Source of the DNA: Deltaproteobacteria bacterium
GTDB taxonomy: Bacteria; Acidobacteriota; Thermoanaerobaculia; Multivoradales; JAHZIX01
Length of the DNA stretch: 64,000 nucleotides
Assembly (NCBI GenBank): GCA_022601195.1
Contig: JAHZIX010000044.1
Location: 124,001-188,000, forward strand
Reading direction: 5' to 3'
Within the stretch, counting starts at the first letter, position 1. Every line of letters starts with the position of its first letter. The position numbers and the translations under genes were made by a program. The notes beneath the pieces were generated by a model. The model was given only the letters and a program-made list of their open reading frames with translations. It searched no databases and was not told the DNA's origin. Shown piece by piece: positions 32,052 to 40,813 of this stretch.

Positions 32052-33118
32052 TAAATCTCTCGATACAGCCACTGGCGCAGCGGGTCGAGCCGGTGACTGA
32101 CGCTATCGGGGTCCGGGTCGATGTGCCAAAGCGCAGCTGCAACCGACGAAAGCAGCGAGTTGCCGTCCTGCGGGGTGAAACAGAATCCCACGACCTGACG
32201 CTCCCGTCTGACCATCAGCGTTGGCCGCACCACCACGGTCTGGGAGAGTATTCGGCCATAGTAGCCATGGTCCCGACCAAAACTGAAGATTAGGTTGGCT
32301 TGCCGCTTATCCGTCAAGGCGACCCGGTGGTTTGCCTGCAACCTCTCATGTACCTCGTCGAGGGTGATGTTGTTCTTGCAGGTGATGTTGAACCAGATGG
32401 AATGCATGTACTGGGTGTTCAGCTTTACCGCGCTCGAAAAAAGGTCAAGGTCTTGATTCAAGGTGCGGAACACGGAATGGGCATCTCTTGCGTGATGGGT
32501 ACCGAATTCCGAGTCGTCATGCTTACCCACCTGCGGCGCTGGAATGAAGTCGCCACTCTGGGTGATGTCGTTGGCCCGGCGCATGCAGACGAAAGTCCCG
32601 GAATCCAGCTGAATTTCTTCCCCGTCAGCACTATCGCAAAGAGTTCGAATGAGGGTCGTAATATTGTGGGTGTTGCAAGACACCACTTGGAGGAAGCGGT
32701 CCTTGTCTGGGTCCAGCACCTCGTCATTCACCCCTCGAGCATAGGGCTTGCCAAATCCGAACTCGCTGCCCTGGGCCAGAAAACCCTTGGGTCCGGAGAG
32801 TTTTTCGTAAAACTCTGCCTTGTTCTTATTACCGGCAGGTGTACAGTCGATCACCACGGTGGCTCTTTCGAGAGCTTCCTGAGCCTCAAAGCTCACCTCG
32901 TGACCTAACTTCTCGAAGTCTTCTTCTCGTCCCCGATCCACGGCCAGCTTGGCTCCCCGACGCATCAAATGCTCGATCTTGGCTCGATCCGAGAGCAGGG
33001 GGGTACGCTTGTGGAAGGTCACCTCGTCGATGCCCATCTTGTGACCGAAATCAGCGAATAGGCCGATCAGAGGCTCGCCGATGGTCCCAGTTCCCACGAT
33101 ATGAACGATGTTCTTCAT
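32051..33118 (-). CDS. Type II (archaeal-type) glyceraldehyde-3-phosphate dehydrogenase homologue
   Basis: The protein has 355 residues. It has a Rossmann start (IVHIVGTGTIGEPL), the segment VVIDCTPAGNKNKAEFYEKL, FLAQGSEFGF, and the active-site Cys148 in QVVSCNTHNITTLIRTL. This layout matches archaeal type II GAPDH (SCNTT...) rather than the bacterial type I enzyme (SCTTN). The C-terminal third is less typical. It may be a real phosphorylating GAPDH or a paralogue acting on another aldehyde; no other glycolytic gene adjoins it. Its stop overlaps the start of the RNA methyltransferase gene. Confidence 0.75.
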   Translation of the reverse strand: MKNIVHIVGTGTIGEPLIGLFADFGHKMGIDEVTFHKRTPLLSDRAKIEHLMRRGAKLAVDRGREEDFEKLGHEVSFEAQEALERATVVIDCTPAGNKNKAEFYEKLSGPKGFLAQGSEFGFGKPYARGVNDEVLDPDKDRFLQVVSCNTHNITTLIRTLCDSADGEEIQLDSGTFVCMRRANDITQSGDFIPAPQVGKHDDSEFGTHHARDAHSVFRTLNQDLDLFSSAVKLNTQYMHSIWFNITCKNNITLDEVHERLQANHRVALTDKRQANLIFSFGRDHGYYGRILSQTVVVRPTLMVRRERQVVGFCFTPQDGNSLLSSVAAALWHIDPDPDSVSHRLDPLRQWLYREI

Positions 33119-33134
33119 CTTCTACTAACTCCAG

Positions 33135-33181
33135 GGTTGCCAGACTCTAGGTTTGTCAGACTGTCGGTTAGCCAGACTCTC
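33135..33181. repeat. Short tandem repeat, three 15-16 bp units
   Basis: Three imperfect copies of GGTTxGCCAGACTCTx lie head to tail at 33135-33149, 33150-33165 and 33166-33181. They sit 17 nt upstream of the GAPDH-like start codon on the minus strand, within the leader or promoter. Confidence 0.6.
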
Positions 33182-33244
33182 AGCTTGCGAGTGGTAGCCG
33201 CTTGCTAGATTCGGAATCAGCGGCGCTTTAGGCTAGCATAAAGG

Positions 33245-33496
33245 TCACGCCTCCCCACCCATTTCGCCGTGGCGCCCGCCGCCACGCCAGGTGGGATCCC
33301 GCCGGGCAAATTCGTCGAGGTGAGCGGGCACTTCAACCAGGGTTTGAGTGACCTGAGGCTCACAGGTGTCATTTTCACACTGGTAAGTATAGACATTCCT
33401 CTCTTCTCCGGGCGCATAGGCGCAGAGAGTCTGATAGGTGTCGCAATTGCCGCATTTGATGGAAATATTTCGGATCTGGATCATGCTCTCGGCCAT
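33245..33496 (-). CDS. Small zinc-ribbon-like protein, unknown function
   Basis: From ATG 33496, with GGGAGGA 6 nt upstream, the protein has 83 residues. The Cys pattern IKCGNCDTYQTLC followed by YTYQCENDTCEPQ resembles a zinc ribbon with two Cys pairs. The C-terminus is Gly/Arg-rich (WRGGGRHGEMGG). It is on the minus strand, upstream of the GAPDH-like gene but 126 nt away with a tandem repeat between. Its start codon shares bases with that of the divergent VWA gene (CCATGG). I do not recognise a named family. Confidence 0.7.
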   Translation of the reverse strand: MAESMIQIRNISIKCGNCDTYQTLCAYAPGEERNVYTYQCENDTCEPQVTQTLVEVPAHLDEFARRDPTWRGGGRHGEMGGEA

Positions 33497-34520
33497 GGTG
33501 TCCTCCCAGAAGAGATCTCTGCGTAGGCAGGTAGGAAGTACCGTCCTCCTAGCCAGCATGGTACTCGCCCAGCCGGCGCTGGTCGAGGCTGACGAAAGCA
33601 AAAAGCTGGCGTCACAAGTCACCTCTCCGTCAAGCGAAGAGACCACAGACACTCCCGGTCCGATGACCTTCGGTTCCTCGATGGATGTCAGCTGGGTACT
33701 CGTTCCCGTTGTCGTCCGAGGCAAATCCGGCTACTCCACTGGACTCAAGGCGAAAGACTTCGAGCTTCTGGTCGAAGGCTCGATCATCCGCCAGCCCAGC
33801 TTCGAGACGGGACGTGATGCTCCGGTAAGCACCGTTTTCTTACAGGATTTATCCGGCAGCATTGGAAACGCCAAGAAATTGGAAACCAGCCAGAGAATTT
33901 TCGACTGTTTCCTCAGCCGAGCCCGCCCTGGCGATCAGTTTTCCATCGCTACTTTTAGCGGTGGGCGCGTTCAGGTTCAAGTCCCACCGACTTCCGACCT
34001 CGAGCTATTGCGAGATGCCAGGTCTGCTTGGGAACCTTGGGGAACCACCGCCCTCCATGATGCCGTTGCCTGGCTGCCCGACCTCGCTACCGGAATCGAC
34101 TATGCAAAAAGAGTAGCCATACTGGTGACCGATGGCGTCGACAACGCTAGCCTTTTGCCAGCCGAGCAGGCCCGCTCCTTAGTTCGGCAGGCCGAGTTGC
34201 CGGTCTATGTTCTCGGCCTCGACACCGGGAGTCCCTTCATAGCCAATCCAGATGGCTCGAAGCTCTACTACCTCTCCGATATGCTCAATCTCCTAGCGCA
34301 TTTCACGGGCGCCTCCTACAGATCGATTTCCGGGGAGCTCGAAGGCCGATTGGCCTGCTCGGCGATCCTCGAAGATGTCCGCCACCAATATGTCCTCAGC
34401 TTTCCTGTTCGTACCGGCGGAGAGCGACGTTTTCGCGAGATCGAGGTACGGGTCAAGGGTCGTAAGAGGGTCGCGACTTACCGGAAGGGATACCTCGGAG
34501 GGGCTCCAATCTCATATTAG
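33495..34520 (+). CDS. Exported VWFA-domain protein of the acidobacterial type
   Basis: From ATG 33495 the protein has 341 residues with a good signal peptide (RSLRRQVGSTVLLASMVLAQPALVEA spans residues 7-32). The acidobacterial VWFA-related pattern is present: WVLVPVVVRGKSGYSTGLKA followed by KDFELLVEG at about 87-95, then the VWA domain with MIDAS DLSGS (118-122) and ILVTDGVDN. Upstream ATGs at 33459 and 33483 stay in frame but would spoil the signal peptide, and none has a clear ribosome site. The start overlaps that of the divergent zinc-ribbon gene. It is probably a secreted adhesion or scaffold protein. Confidence 0.8.
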   Translation: MVSSQKRSLRRQVGSTVLLASMVLAQPALVEADESKKLASQVTSPSSEETTDTPGPMTFGSSMDVSWVLVPVVVRGKSGYSTGLKAKDFELLVEGSIIRQPSFETGRDAPVSTVFLQDLSGSIGNAKKLETSQRIFDCFLSRARPGDQFSIATFSGGRVQVQVPPTSDLELLRDARSAWEPWGTTALHDAVAWLPDLATGIDYAKRVAILVTDGVDNASLLPAEQARSLVRQAELPVYVLGLDTGSPFIANPDGSKLYYLSDMLNLLAHFTGASYRSISGELEGRLACSAILEDVRHQYVLSFPVRTGGERRFREIEVRVKGRKRVATYRKGYLGGAPISY

Positions 34521-34608
34521 GCGGCAAGAACTGGTAAGATCCATCGCCTTGAGGGTTACTGCCTGTGCTGGGTTTCATTCTGTTGACACGTGAGGAGGAT
34601 TTCTGACC

Positions 34609-35220
34609 ATGAATAGCAAGTGGATCGCGGTAGCACTGATGACGGCGTTAGCAACCAGCGGCTGCGCCACGAAAAAATACGTCGAGCAGCAAGTAACAGC
34701 GAGCAAGGAGCTCGTGGACGAACGCATCGATGGCGTCGAAGGGCAAGTAGAGGCTAACCAGACTCGCCTAGACGAACAGGAAACAATGATCGCCAACGCT
34801 TCCAAGTCCGCCCAGGAGGCAATGGATCGGGCAGTCGCCGCTGGAAAGCTGGCCGAAGGAAAGTTCGTCTATGAGACGACCTTTACCGACGATCAGATTC
34901 ACTTCGAGAGCGACGGAGCTCAGCTCGGCGATGGGGCCATGACAGCTCTGGATGAATTCGCAGGCCCCATCAAGGCCAAGAATGACAACGTCTTCATCGA
35001 AATTCAGGGACATACCGACAGCACCGGCACCGACAGTCACAACTACGAGTTGGGCCTGCAACGGGCTGAGGCGGTACGGCGGCACCTGAGCAGCAAGCAC
35101 GGTTTCCCGCTGCACCGGATCTCGGTCATCTCCTATGGCGAGAGCGAGCCGATCGCTGATAACAAGACAAAGGAAGGCAGAGAGGCCAATCGCCGAGTGG
35201 TGATTGTCGTACTCCAATAA
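34609..35220 (+). CDS. OmpA-family peptidoglycan-associated lipoprotein
   Basis: The protein has 203 residues. The lipoprotein signal ends at TSGC (Cys19). A coiled-coil-like stretch follows at about 25-85 (EQQVTASKELVDERIDGVEG is the style), then an OmpA C-terminal domain at about 90-203. That domain contains FTDDQIHFESDGAQL, IEIQGHTDSTGTDSHN and NRRVVIVV, so the peptidoglycan-binding residues are kept. GAGGAG lies upstream of ATG 34609. It presumably tethers the outer membrane to the cell wall. No tol or pal genes are near; it lies 88 nt after the VWFA gene and is followed by a strong terminator. Confidence 0.9.
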   Translation: MNSKWIAVALMTALATSGCATKKYVEQQVTASKELVDERIDGVEGQVEANQTRLDEQETMIANASKSAQEAMDRAVAAGKLAEGKFVYETTFTDDQIHFESDGAQLGDGAMTALDEFAGPIKAKNDNVFIEIQGHTDSTGTDSHNYELGLQRAEAVRRHLSSKHGFPLHRISVISYGESEPIADNKTKEGREANRRVVIVVLQ

Positions 35221-35243
35221 GCCACGGCAACTCAATGCCAACG

Positions 35244-35282
35244 AAGCGAGGTGTCCAGAAATGGGTACCTCGCTTTTTTTTG
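35244..35282 (+). terminator. Rho-independent terminator of the OmpA lipoprotein gene
   Basis: AAGCGAGGT (35244-35252) pairs with ACCTCGCTT (35267-35275), followed by an uninterrupted T-run to about 35281. It begins 24 nt after the stop codon. Confidence 0.9.
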
Positions 35283-35465
35283 CGCCGACCTGGGCGATTC
35301 CTGATCTCAAGACCCAGTCAGGAGGTCAACCTCCACTCCACTGGTCAGGTTGAGGCTCAGGAGCGTTTGGAATCATCGTAGCCAGACCTTCCCCAGAGAA
35401 GTTGGCAAGCCAGATTCGAGGAGACCCTCGATGCCAGATCGCCCCAGGTTTACTGACAGTGAGAC

Positions 35466-36071
35466 TTAGGAAGGACTTGGAGATGGCGACGAGGAGGATG
35501 AAGGTAGATCCGCCGTCGTTGTAGGAGGTCGAGTGGAATCAACGGCGAGTTCCGCCTCGATCACCGACCGCAGGGTATCAGCCCCGGTGATCCCGCCACG
35601 AGTGAAGGCGATCTGTCCTTGTCGATCAATGATCAACACCGTGGGCAAGGCGAAGACTCCATAGCGGTCACTCACCTCCCCATCAAAATCCATGAGGACC
35701 GGGTAGGGTACCGGATTCTTCTCGAGGAAAGCTTGGACCTTTGCCTCCTCTTCCCCCAGATCAATCGAAAATATTTCCAGTCCCTGATGGCGGAACTCTT
35801 CATAGAGAGGCTCTAGAATCTCTGCTTGTACGTGACAGGGACCGCACCAGGTCGCCCAGAAGTCCAGCAGGATGACTCTTCCCTCAAAATCCTCGCTCCC
35901 TAGCTCGCCACCATCAACCGAAGCGAGCCGAAAGTCTGGCGCGGCTTCCCGCTCCCCTGAAGCCACACTTCCTCCTTGAGCTGCGCAGGCAAGGTGCACC
36001 ACAAGGAGTCCAAGAAGAGATGACAGACAGAGCCGGTAGTTGGAGCGAGATTTCTTCGAGCTAAACATCAT
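35466..36071 (-). CDS. TlpA/ResA-like extracytoplasmic thioredoxin
   Basis: The protein has 201 residues. A signal segment at about 12-29 ends in a possible lipobox (VHLAC, Cys29). The AhpC/TSA-TlpA fold follows with FRLASVDGGELGSEDFEGRV and the active site WATWCGPC (Cys76, Cys79), then the cis-Pro region ALPTVLIIDRQG. The tail is a Ser/Pro/Thr-rich low-complexity stretch (PSSSSSPSPSPS). TlpA proteins reduce disulfides outside the cytoplasm, often for cytochrome c maturation, which would suit the multiheme cytochrome in this window; no ccm genes are adjacent. It is monocistronic, and ATG 36068 is an alternative start. Confidence 0.9.
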   Translation of the reverse strand: MMFSSKKSRSNYRLCLSSLLGLLVVHLACAAQGGSVASGEREAAPDFRLASVDGGELGSEDFEGRVILLDFWATWCGPCHVQAEILEPLYEEFRHQGLEIFSIDLGEEEAKVQAFLEKNPVPYPVLMDFDGEVSDRYGVFALPTVLIIDRQGQIAFTRGGITGADTLRSVIEAELAVDSTRPPTTTADLPSSSSSPSPSPS

Positions 36072-36200
36072 GTCCCCAGGATACGAGATCGATAGGAAAA
36101 AGAAAAACCGAGCTTCACGGCTTATCTCTCGGGATATCGACTCTACCCGATCTGAGGCAGAGCCGCGCTACGGCCAACAATGCGATGGTATTCTGGAGTC

Positions 36201-36518
36201 ATGAAATCACAAAATAAGGCTCCTGGGGTGAAATCCGCCTACGAAGCAGCCCTTGAGCGGCTGGAGCGCAGCGGGATAGAAAAACCTCGCCTCGACGCCC
36301 TCAGCGAAGCCGTGCGGCAGGAAATGGCAGAAGTGCGGAGTCGAGCTGCAGCTGAAGTGGCGCAACTCGAAATCATGCACCGCCAGAAGCTCGCCAGCCT
36401 GACAGACCCCCTTCTACAACGCCAAGAGGAGGAAGAGTACCAACTTGAGCGGAGCCGGATAGAGGAACGCAAGAACGACCGGATCGAAGCTCTAAGGGGT
36501 CGCCCTCAATCGCGGTGA
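36201..36518 (+). CDS. Hypothetical helical protein, charged
   Basis: From ATG 36201 (CTGGAG just upstream) the protein has 105 residues; an ATG at 36180 is also in frame. It is highly charged and almost wholly helical by composition (AEVRSRAAAEVAQLEIMHRQ, QEEEEYQLERSRIEERKNDR), suggesting a coiled coil. No family is recognised. Its last 27 bases overlap the convergent K+ channel gene. Reality is supported by the start site and the amphipathic pattern but not by homology. Confidence 0.6.
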   Translation: MKSQNKAPGVKSAYEAALERLERSGIEKPRLDALSEAVRQEMAEVRSRAAAEVAQLEIMHRQKLASLTDPLLQRQEEEEYQLERSRIEERKNDRIEALRGRPQSR

Positions 36519-38156
36519 TGAGTGGAGCAGGGTCTCTACAAAGCGGTCGACTGCTTCACTACTTCCACAGACGAAGACACCATCCCCTTCCTCAAAACGA
36601 AAATCCTCCGGAAAATTCACCAAACCCGTGCCGCCACGCTCGACACCGACAATGGAACAGCCAGTACGTTGACGAACTCGAAGTTGGGCGGGGTGATACC
36701 CGACCAAACCCCGGCTCCCCACCCGCGATACCTTTAGCCCTGGGTCTAAAGCCACCGCTTGTTCGCCCAGAAGCCTTCTGGACAGGACCTGAGCGGAAAC
36801 CTCGGAAACTGACAATGCGAATTCAGCACCCGCTCTGTGGATGCGGTCCAGATTCTCAGATCTGTTGACTCGCGCAATCACGGGTAGGTTGGGCGCGAGA
36901 TCCTTGAGAATGACCGTTGCAAAGAGGGTAGCGCTATCGGAATCGAGAGCTACCACGGCAGCCTGAGCATCTTCTAGCGGCGCTGATTCCAAGAGCTCGA
37001 CCTCTAGTGCATCGCCTACTAGGTCCACATCGGCACCGGGCGCTAGGTCGATGACAAAGGTCTCTTCCCCGCTAGCCTTCAGCAGCTCCGTCACTTTGCT
37101 TCCAACTTCCCCGTGGCCGCAGACGACGAATCTGCCTCGATGAGGCTGAGGACCGCTTCCAACGGCGAGTCGGACGAGGTGATCTATGTTGTCATCGCTG
37201 CCGATCGCAACCAGAATACCGCCAGCTTCGAGACGTAAGCTCGAGGTTGCAGGCACCATCAACTCCCCCTGCAGCCACTGCCCGACCACGATAGCTCCAG
37301 TCTGAGCCCCCACATCCGCTTCCTTCAGTGTCTTCCCAGCCAAGGGGCTTGTTTCCCGAATTCGCACCTCACGAAGACTGAATAGGTCACCGAGACTATG
37401 GAGTCCCGACACACTGGGACTAATACGCCAACTTGCCCGGGCAGCTAAGGCAGCCCCCAGCATATGCCGGGGCGTATACACCTCGGAAGCACCCGCCAGC
37501 ACGATCGGTCGCCGGTGCAGAGGTTCCTCGACGATGGCTAATATCTCTCCCCGAAACCCACTCTGCCGAGCAGCGAGGATCACAGCCGCATTTTCTTCGT
37601 CTGTTGTATTGGCAATCAAAGCTCGGGCTTCACTGAGAAAGGCCGCTTCGACGACCCCCTCCTCCAGAGGCCGATGAATAACTGTCTCTCCTCGCTCATA
37701 AAGACGGCGAGCTTCGACCTCTCTAGCCTCCACAATGAGCACTCCCACTCCCGCATGGCGAAGACGTTCCAGCAGACTTGCAACTGGCGCTCCCCAAGAC
37801 ACCACTACGACGTGGTCCTTGACCGCTGGAACTGCCCTCGGAAGTCTCGTTTCGAAACGCTCTTCGAGGAATGGAATGAGGTAGATGGGGAAGACAAGAA
37901 AGACGAGAAAGACACCGACGAACTGCACCAAGATCGCAAAGAGGGCCATCGCCGGGTGGCTCCACCGCCCATCGAGCCCATAACCAGTCGTGGTCAACGT
38001 CTCAGCAGCCCATTGAAGGCTCTCCAGTAGGGTGCGGGGCTCCTTTTCTAGAGTCCCCATTCCTACCATATACAGACCACCCATCAGGAGCACCAGGGCT
38101 GGCAGAGTCAGGAAGAGCCACAATAGTCTCCGCTTCAAACGCACCATGGCAGGCAT
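36492..38156 (-). CDS. Two-helix potassium channel with two RCK (TrkA-N/C) domains
   Basis: From ATG 38156 the protein has 554 residues. Transmembrane helix 1 (about 11-31), a pore loop with the K+ selectivity filter TTTGYG (55-60) and helix 2 (about 74-96) form a minimal channel. They are followed by two TrkA-N domains (HVVVVSWGAPVASLLERL around 117; RFVVCGHGEVGSKV around 340) and TrkA-C segments (LREVRIRETSPLAGKTL; VGYHPAQLRVRQRTGCSIV). It is probably a ligand-gated K+ efflux channel of the MthK or LctB kind. ATG 38147 is an alternative start. It overlaps the convergent hypothetical gene by 27 bases. Confidence 0.9.
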   Translation of the reverse strand: MPAMVRLKRRLLWLFLTLPALVLLMGGLYMVGMGTLEKEPRTLLESLQWAAETLTTTGYGLDGRWSHPAMALFAILVQFVGVFLVFLVFPIYLIPFLEERFETRLPRAVPAVKDHVVVVSWGAPVASLLERLRHAGVGVLIVEAREVEARRLYERGETVIHRPLEEGVVEAAFLSEARALIANTTDEENAAVILAARQSGFRGEILAIVEEPLHRRPIVLAGASEVYTPRHMLGAALAARASWRISPSVSGLHSLGDLFSLREVRIRETSPLAGKTLKEADVGAQTGAIVVGQWLQGELMVPATSSLRLEAGGILVAIGSDDNIDHLVRLAVGSGPQPHRGRFVVCGHGEVGSKVTELLKASGEETFVIDLAPGADVDLVGDALEVELLESAPLEDAQAAVVALDSDSATLFATVILKDLAPNLPVIARVNRSENLDRIHRAGAEFALSVSEVSAQVLSRRLLGEQAVALDPGLKVSRVGSRGLVGYHPAQLRVRQRTGCSIVGVERGGTGLVNFPEDFRFEEGDGVFVCGSSEAVDRFVETLLHSSPRLRATP

Positions 38157-38257
38157 CTTAGCTCGGTTCGGGGATCGTTCCCACAAGCAACCCCGATCCA
38201 AGAGCCCGGAGCCTAGACGAACCCAGAAGACCATCTCGTAGCTGCTAGACTTCAGGC

Positions 38258-38629
38258 ATGAGCGTCCGGCTTGATAAATGGCTGCAGGTCGCCCGAGTCT
38301 TCAAGACCCGGACCCAGGCAACTCGCGCCTGCTCCCTCAGCCGCGTCCGAGTCAATGGGACGATCGCCAAGGCCCACCGCAGCCTGGCTATCGATGACCA
38401 AATCGAAGTTCAAAAAGGCGACTGGCAGCGAGTTTTAGTGGTCAAAGAACTCAAGGACAAACCTCTCCCCAAGGCGGAGGCACCTCGCCTCTATGAAGAC
38501 CACAGCCCACCGCCTCCACCGAGGGATTCTCTCGAACGTCTCCTTCGCTCGAGCCCTGTAAGAAGGGAGCGAGGATCGGGCCGACCCACCAAAAGAGATC
38601 GACGGGATATCGAGAAATTGAGAAGGTGA
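38258..38629 (+). CDS. S4-domain RNA-binding protein (HslR/Hsp15-like)
   Basis: The protein has 123 residues. The S4 domain occupies about 1-60 (VRLDKWLQVARVFKTRTQAT, VRVNGTIAKAHRSLAIDD), and the C-terminus is basic (RRERGSGRPTKRDRRDIEKL), as in Hsp15. Hsp15 binds 50S subunits carrying stalled nascent chains. The match to the family in length and order is good. It is a single plus-strand gene between the divergent K+ channel gene and the TPR gene. Confidence 0.88.
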   Translation: MSVRLDKWLQVARVFKTRTQATRACSLSRVRVNGTIAKAHRSLAIDDQIEVQKGDWQRVLVVKELKDKPLPKAEAPRLYEDHSPPPPPRDSLERLLRSSPVRRERGSGRPTKRDRRDIEKLRR

Positions 38630-38686
38630 TCAGGGTTGGGAAGAAAACTAGGACAGATTGAGACGAGGACCGCTGGAAACTAGTCG

Positions 38687-40102
38687 CTAAGCCGGATTGC
38701 CGTCGGCAGCTACCGTCCCGCCTACCTGAGCACTCTTCAGATACTTCGAGATTTCCTCGATAAGTCCAAGAGTTGCCAGCTCTTTCTCGGCAGCATGCTG
38801 GAAGAGAATCAATGCTGCCATGGCTTCGCGCCCTAGCATCTGGCTAGCACAAATCGGAAGCATCTGCTGCGCTAGCTCTCGGAGCTCTGTCCTCTTGTTG
38901 AGGCGAGCGTAGACGACAGCGAGGTCGAATCCGATGAGAACAGCATCGTAGCCGGCACCGTTCTCCAAGAAGAATCCTTGGGCTTCGGTCAGAGCGGCTT
39001 CCGCCCGAACGTCGTCCAACAAGGAACTTGCGATTCTCCCCTCGGCCCAAAGGGCCCTGGCGAGAAAAGACTTGTCGCCGTAGCTCCGGGCTTGCGTCCT
39101 GGTGTCCTGCAAGAATGCAAGAGCTTCCTGACTACGACCAGCCTCATCGAGGTAGACTGCCAAATTACCAAGAGCACAGGAATAAAGGCGTGGGTCTCGT
39201 CGACCTTCAACCAGCTCAAGAGCGGAGCGAAAGCTCTCCACTGCGGCCTCGGGATCTCCAGATTCGCCTTGGATCAAGCCTAAGAGGATCTTCGACTTCC
39301 CGACCTGATGATCGTCGCCAGCAGCCTTGTAGATCGCAACCATCTCACCTAGAAGCTCCTGAGCTTCGTCGAAAAGTTGCCTATCTTTGAGGTAAGCGAC
39401 CTTAAAGGTCAGGACCTCGGCGCGCTCTAAGGAGCTAAGAGCTACTTCAGCTAGCAGCTCATCTACTCGCTGAAAGCTCTTTTGTGCTGCCGCGAGGTTG
39501 CCCTCGATCTTGTAGGCGTTGCCTAGGTAGGCCCACGCGCGCACGGCAAGATTTTGTTTTAAAGAGAGACCGTAGAAGTGCTCTTCCAGCCGCTCAGAGA
39601 TCAGAACCGCGAGCCTGGCAGCGCGGCGAGCCTCTTTCGCGCTCTCAGACCATTGCTCTCGGCTTCTCTCAAGCAACATCTCAGCGAGGAGATAGCTGTG
39701 AAACTTTGAATCGTGCTCTACGCGGACTTCCTGATCTGGCCAGGAGAGGGAGAGAAGCTCTACATACCGAATCGGCGCGTTCTCCCTTTCACTGGAAGCA
39801 ATGCGGTCCCCGGTTTGAATTCGCTCAGACAAACGGTCGAAAACCTCGTCGTACTCAGAGTCTTCCCGGCAAGATGGGTTCTCGTCGGAAGTGCTCCCCG
39901 CCTCCCTGTCGCTATTGACTACTTTCGTAGAGGCGCATGGCATTGAGTCTTCGGCCTGAGGGGTCGCCTTCTCCTCGGAACCAAACCTCTCACCCGAGGG
40001 AAGTTGGCCTCCAGAGGAGACTTCCAGCTCTGATCCGGGCGGCACAAAGCGTGCGGGATCTACCCCAGGGAATGTCAGAAGCGTGCCTTGCTCGAGGGCC
40101 AT
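38687..40102 (-). CDS. TPR-repeat protein, unknown function
   Basis: The protein has 471 residues with a start supported by AGGAA 5 nt upstream of ATG 40102. The first ~95 residues are low in hydrophobicity, Ser/Glu-rich and probably disordered. From about 130 to 450 there are tandem helical pairs of TPR type (WAYLGNAYKIEGNLAAAQKS, GLIQGESGDPEAAVESFRSA, LGNLAVYLDEAGRSQEALAF). No signal peptide or membrane span is seen, so it is likely cytoplasmic. It may form a unit with the upstream small secreted protein gene, separated by an AT-rich 377-base spacer. No DNA-binding or catalytic domain was recognised. Confidence 0.75.
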   Translation of the reverse strand: MALEQGTLLTFPGVDPARFVPPGSELEVSSGGQLPSGERFGSEEKATPQAEDSMPCASTKVVNSDREAGSTSDENPSCREDSEYDEVFDRLSERIQTGDRIASSERENAPIRYVELLSLSWPDQEVRVEHDSKFHSYLLAEMLLERSREQWSESAKEARRAARLAVLISERLEEHFYGLSLKQNLAVRAWAYLGNAYKIEGNLAAAQKSFQRVDELLAEVALSSLERAEVLTFKVAYLKDRQLFDEAQELLGEMVAIYKAAGDDHQVGKSKILLGLIQGESGDPEAAVESFRSALELVEGRRDPRLYSCALGNLAVYLDEAGRSQEALAFLQDTRTQARSYGDKSFLARALWAEGRIASSLLDDVRAEAALTEAQGFFLENGAGYDAVLIGFDLAVVYARLNKRTELRELAQQMLPICASQMLGREAMAALILFQHAAEKELATLGLIEEISKYLKSAQVGGTVAADGNPA

Positions 40103-40479
40103 GTCGTTCCTACTTAGTCTTAGAGTGCGTTCTCGTCACACAAATACTACTACAGAATCATCAACAATTCAGGTCAACTCATGCATTCGCTCAGGAAACA
40201 AGTGATGACTCAGACCTGGCAACAGTTTAAGGCATCCTAAAAAAAATCTCAATAGGCTCTTGCAATTTCGCCTACGAACACGAAGTCATTTCGAAAATAA
40301 AGCCATGATTACCAGACAGTATTCTCTTCTCCCGAGACGCCTCCTGGCATCTCAGTCCATTCAAACTCTGTAAACCTGCTTCTCCAAAGAGAAGACTGGG
40401 GGTGTGAATTCAGTGGCAGGTCACCTGTTTTTGTCCGGCTGAGTTCACTCACCCCATTAGACGGTTCTGATCGAGATTT
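40103..40479. other. AT-rich spacer between small secreted protein and TPR gene
   Basis: No gene is supported. The region is more AT-rich than its surroundings, with a run of eight A residues near 40239-40246. A weak hairpin CTTCTC-CAAA-GAGAAG lies at 40379-40394, possibly ending transcription of the small secreted protein gene. The promoter of the TPR gene presumably lies at its left end. Confidence 0.4.
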
Positions 40480-40782
40480 CTACGATGCTGGACTTCCCGT
40501 GGGCTCAAAACCTGGCCCGCGGTCCCAGGGGCGCTCGTTTCCTGCATTCGAGGTTTCCTGACCACTGGACTTGAAAAGGCTTGAGACAAATTGCATGACC
40601 CCGTCAAGCACACCGACAGAATCCGAGTCGAGATCTTCACCCTGGAGCACCTTGGCAGCGCTACTCGTCTTCTCAACCTCTCCATCTAGGTCGGCTGCTT
40701 GTACGGCCGTCGTGAAGACCGGCGAGAGAGCGAAGGCACACAGGATGACGAACACGGCAAAGGGGATTGATTTCTGGAACAT
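40480..40782 (-). CDS. Small secreted protein, unknown function
   Basis: The protein has 100 residues. A strong AAGGAGGAAGAG precedes ATG 40782. The signal peptide is clear: MFQKSIPFAVFVILCAFALS, then cleavage near AVQAAD (about residue 30). The mature ~70 residues are acidic then polar (LDGEVEKTSSAAKVL, LDSDSVGVLDGVMQFVSSLF) and end in a Gly/Pro-rich tail (WDRGPGFEPTGSPAS). The mid-section could form one amphipathic helix. No family is recognised. The gene is flanked on both sides by AT-rich non-coding DNA, which may mean recent acquisition. Confidence 0.7.
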   Translation of the reverse strand: MFQKSIPFAVFVILCAFALSPVFTTAVQAADLDGEVEKTSSAAKVLQGEDLDSDSVGVLDGVMQFVSSLFKSSGQETSNAGNERPWDRGPGFEPTGSPAS

Positions 40783-40813
40783 CTCTTCCTCCTTGATAAG
40801 CGGAAATTTTGAA

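Noticed and set aside
33135..33181. CRISPR array
   Set aside because: The only tandem repeats are three 15-16 bp units without spacers, and no cas genes are present.
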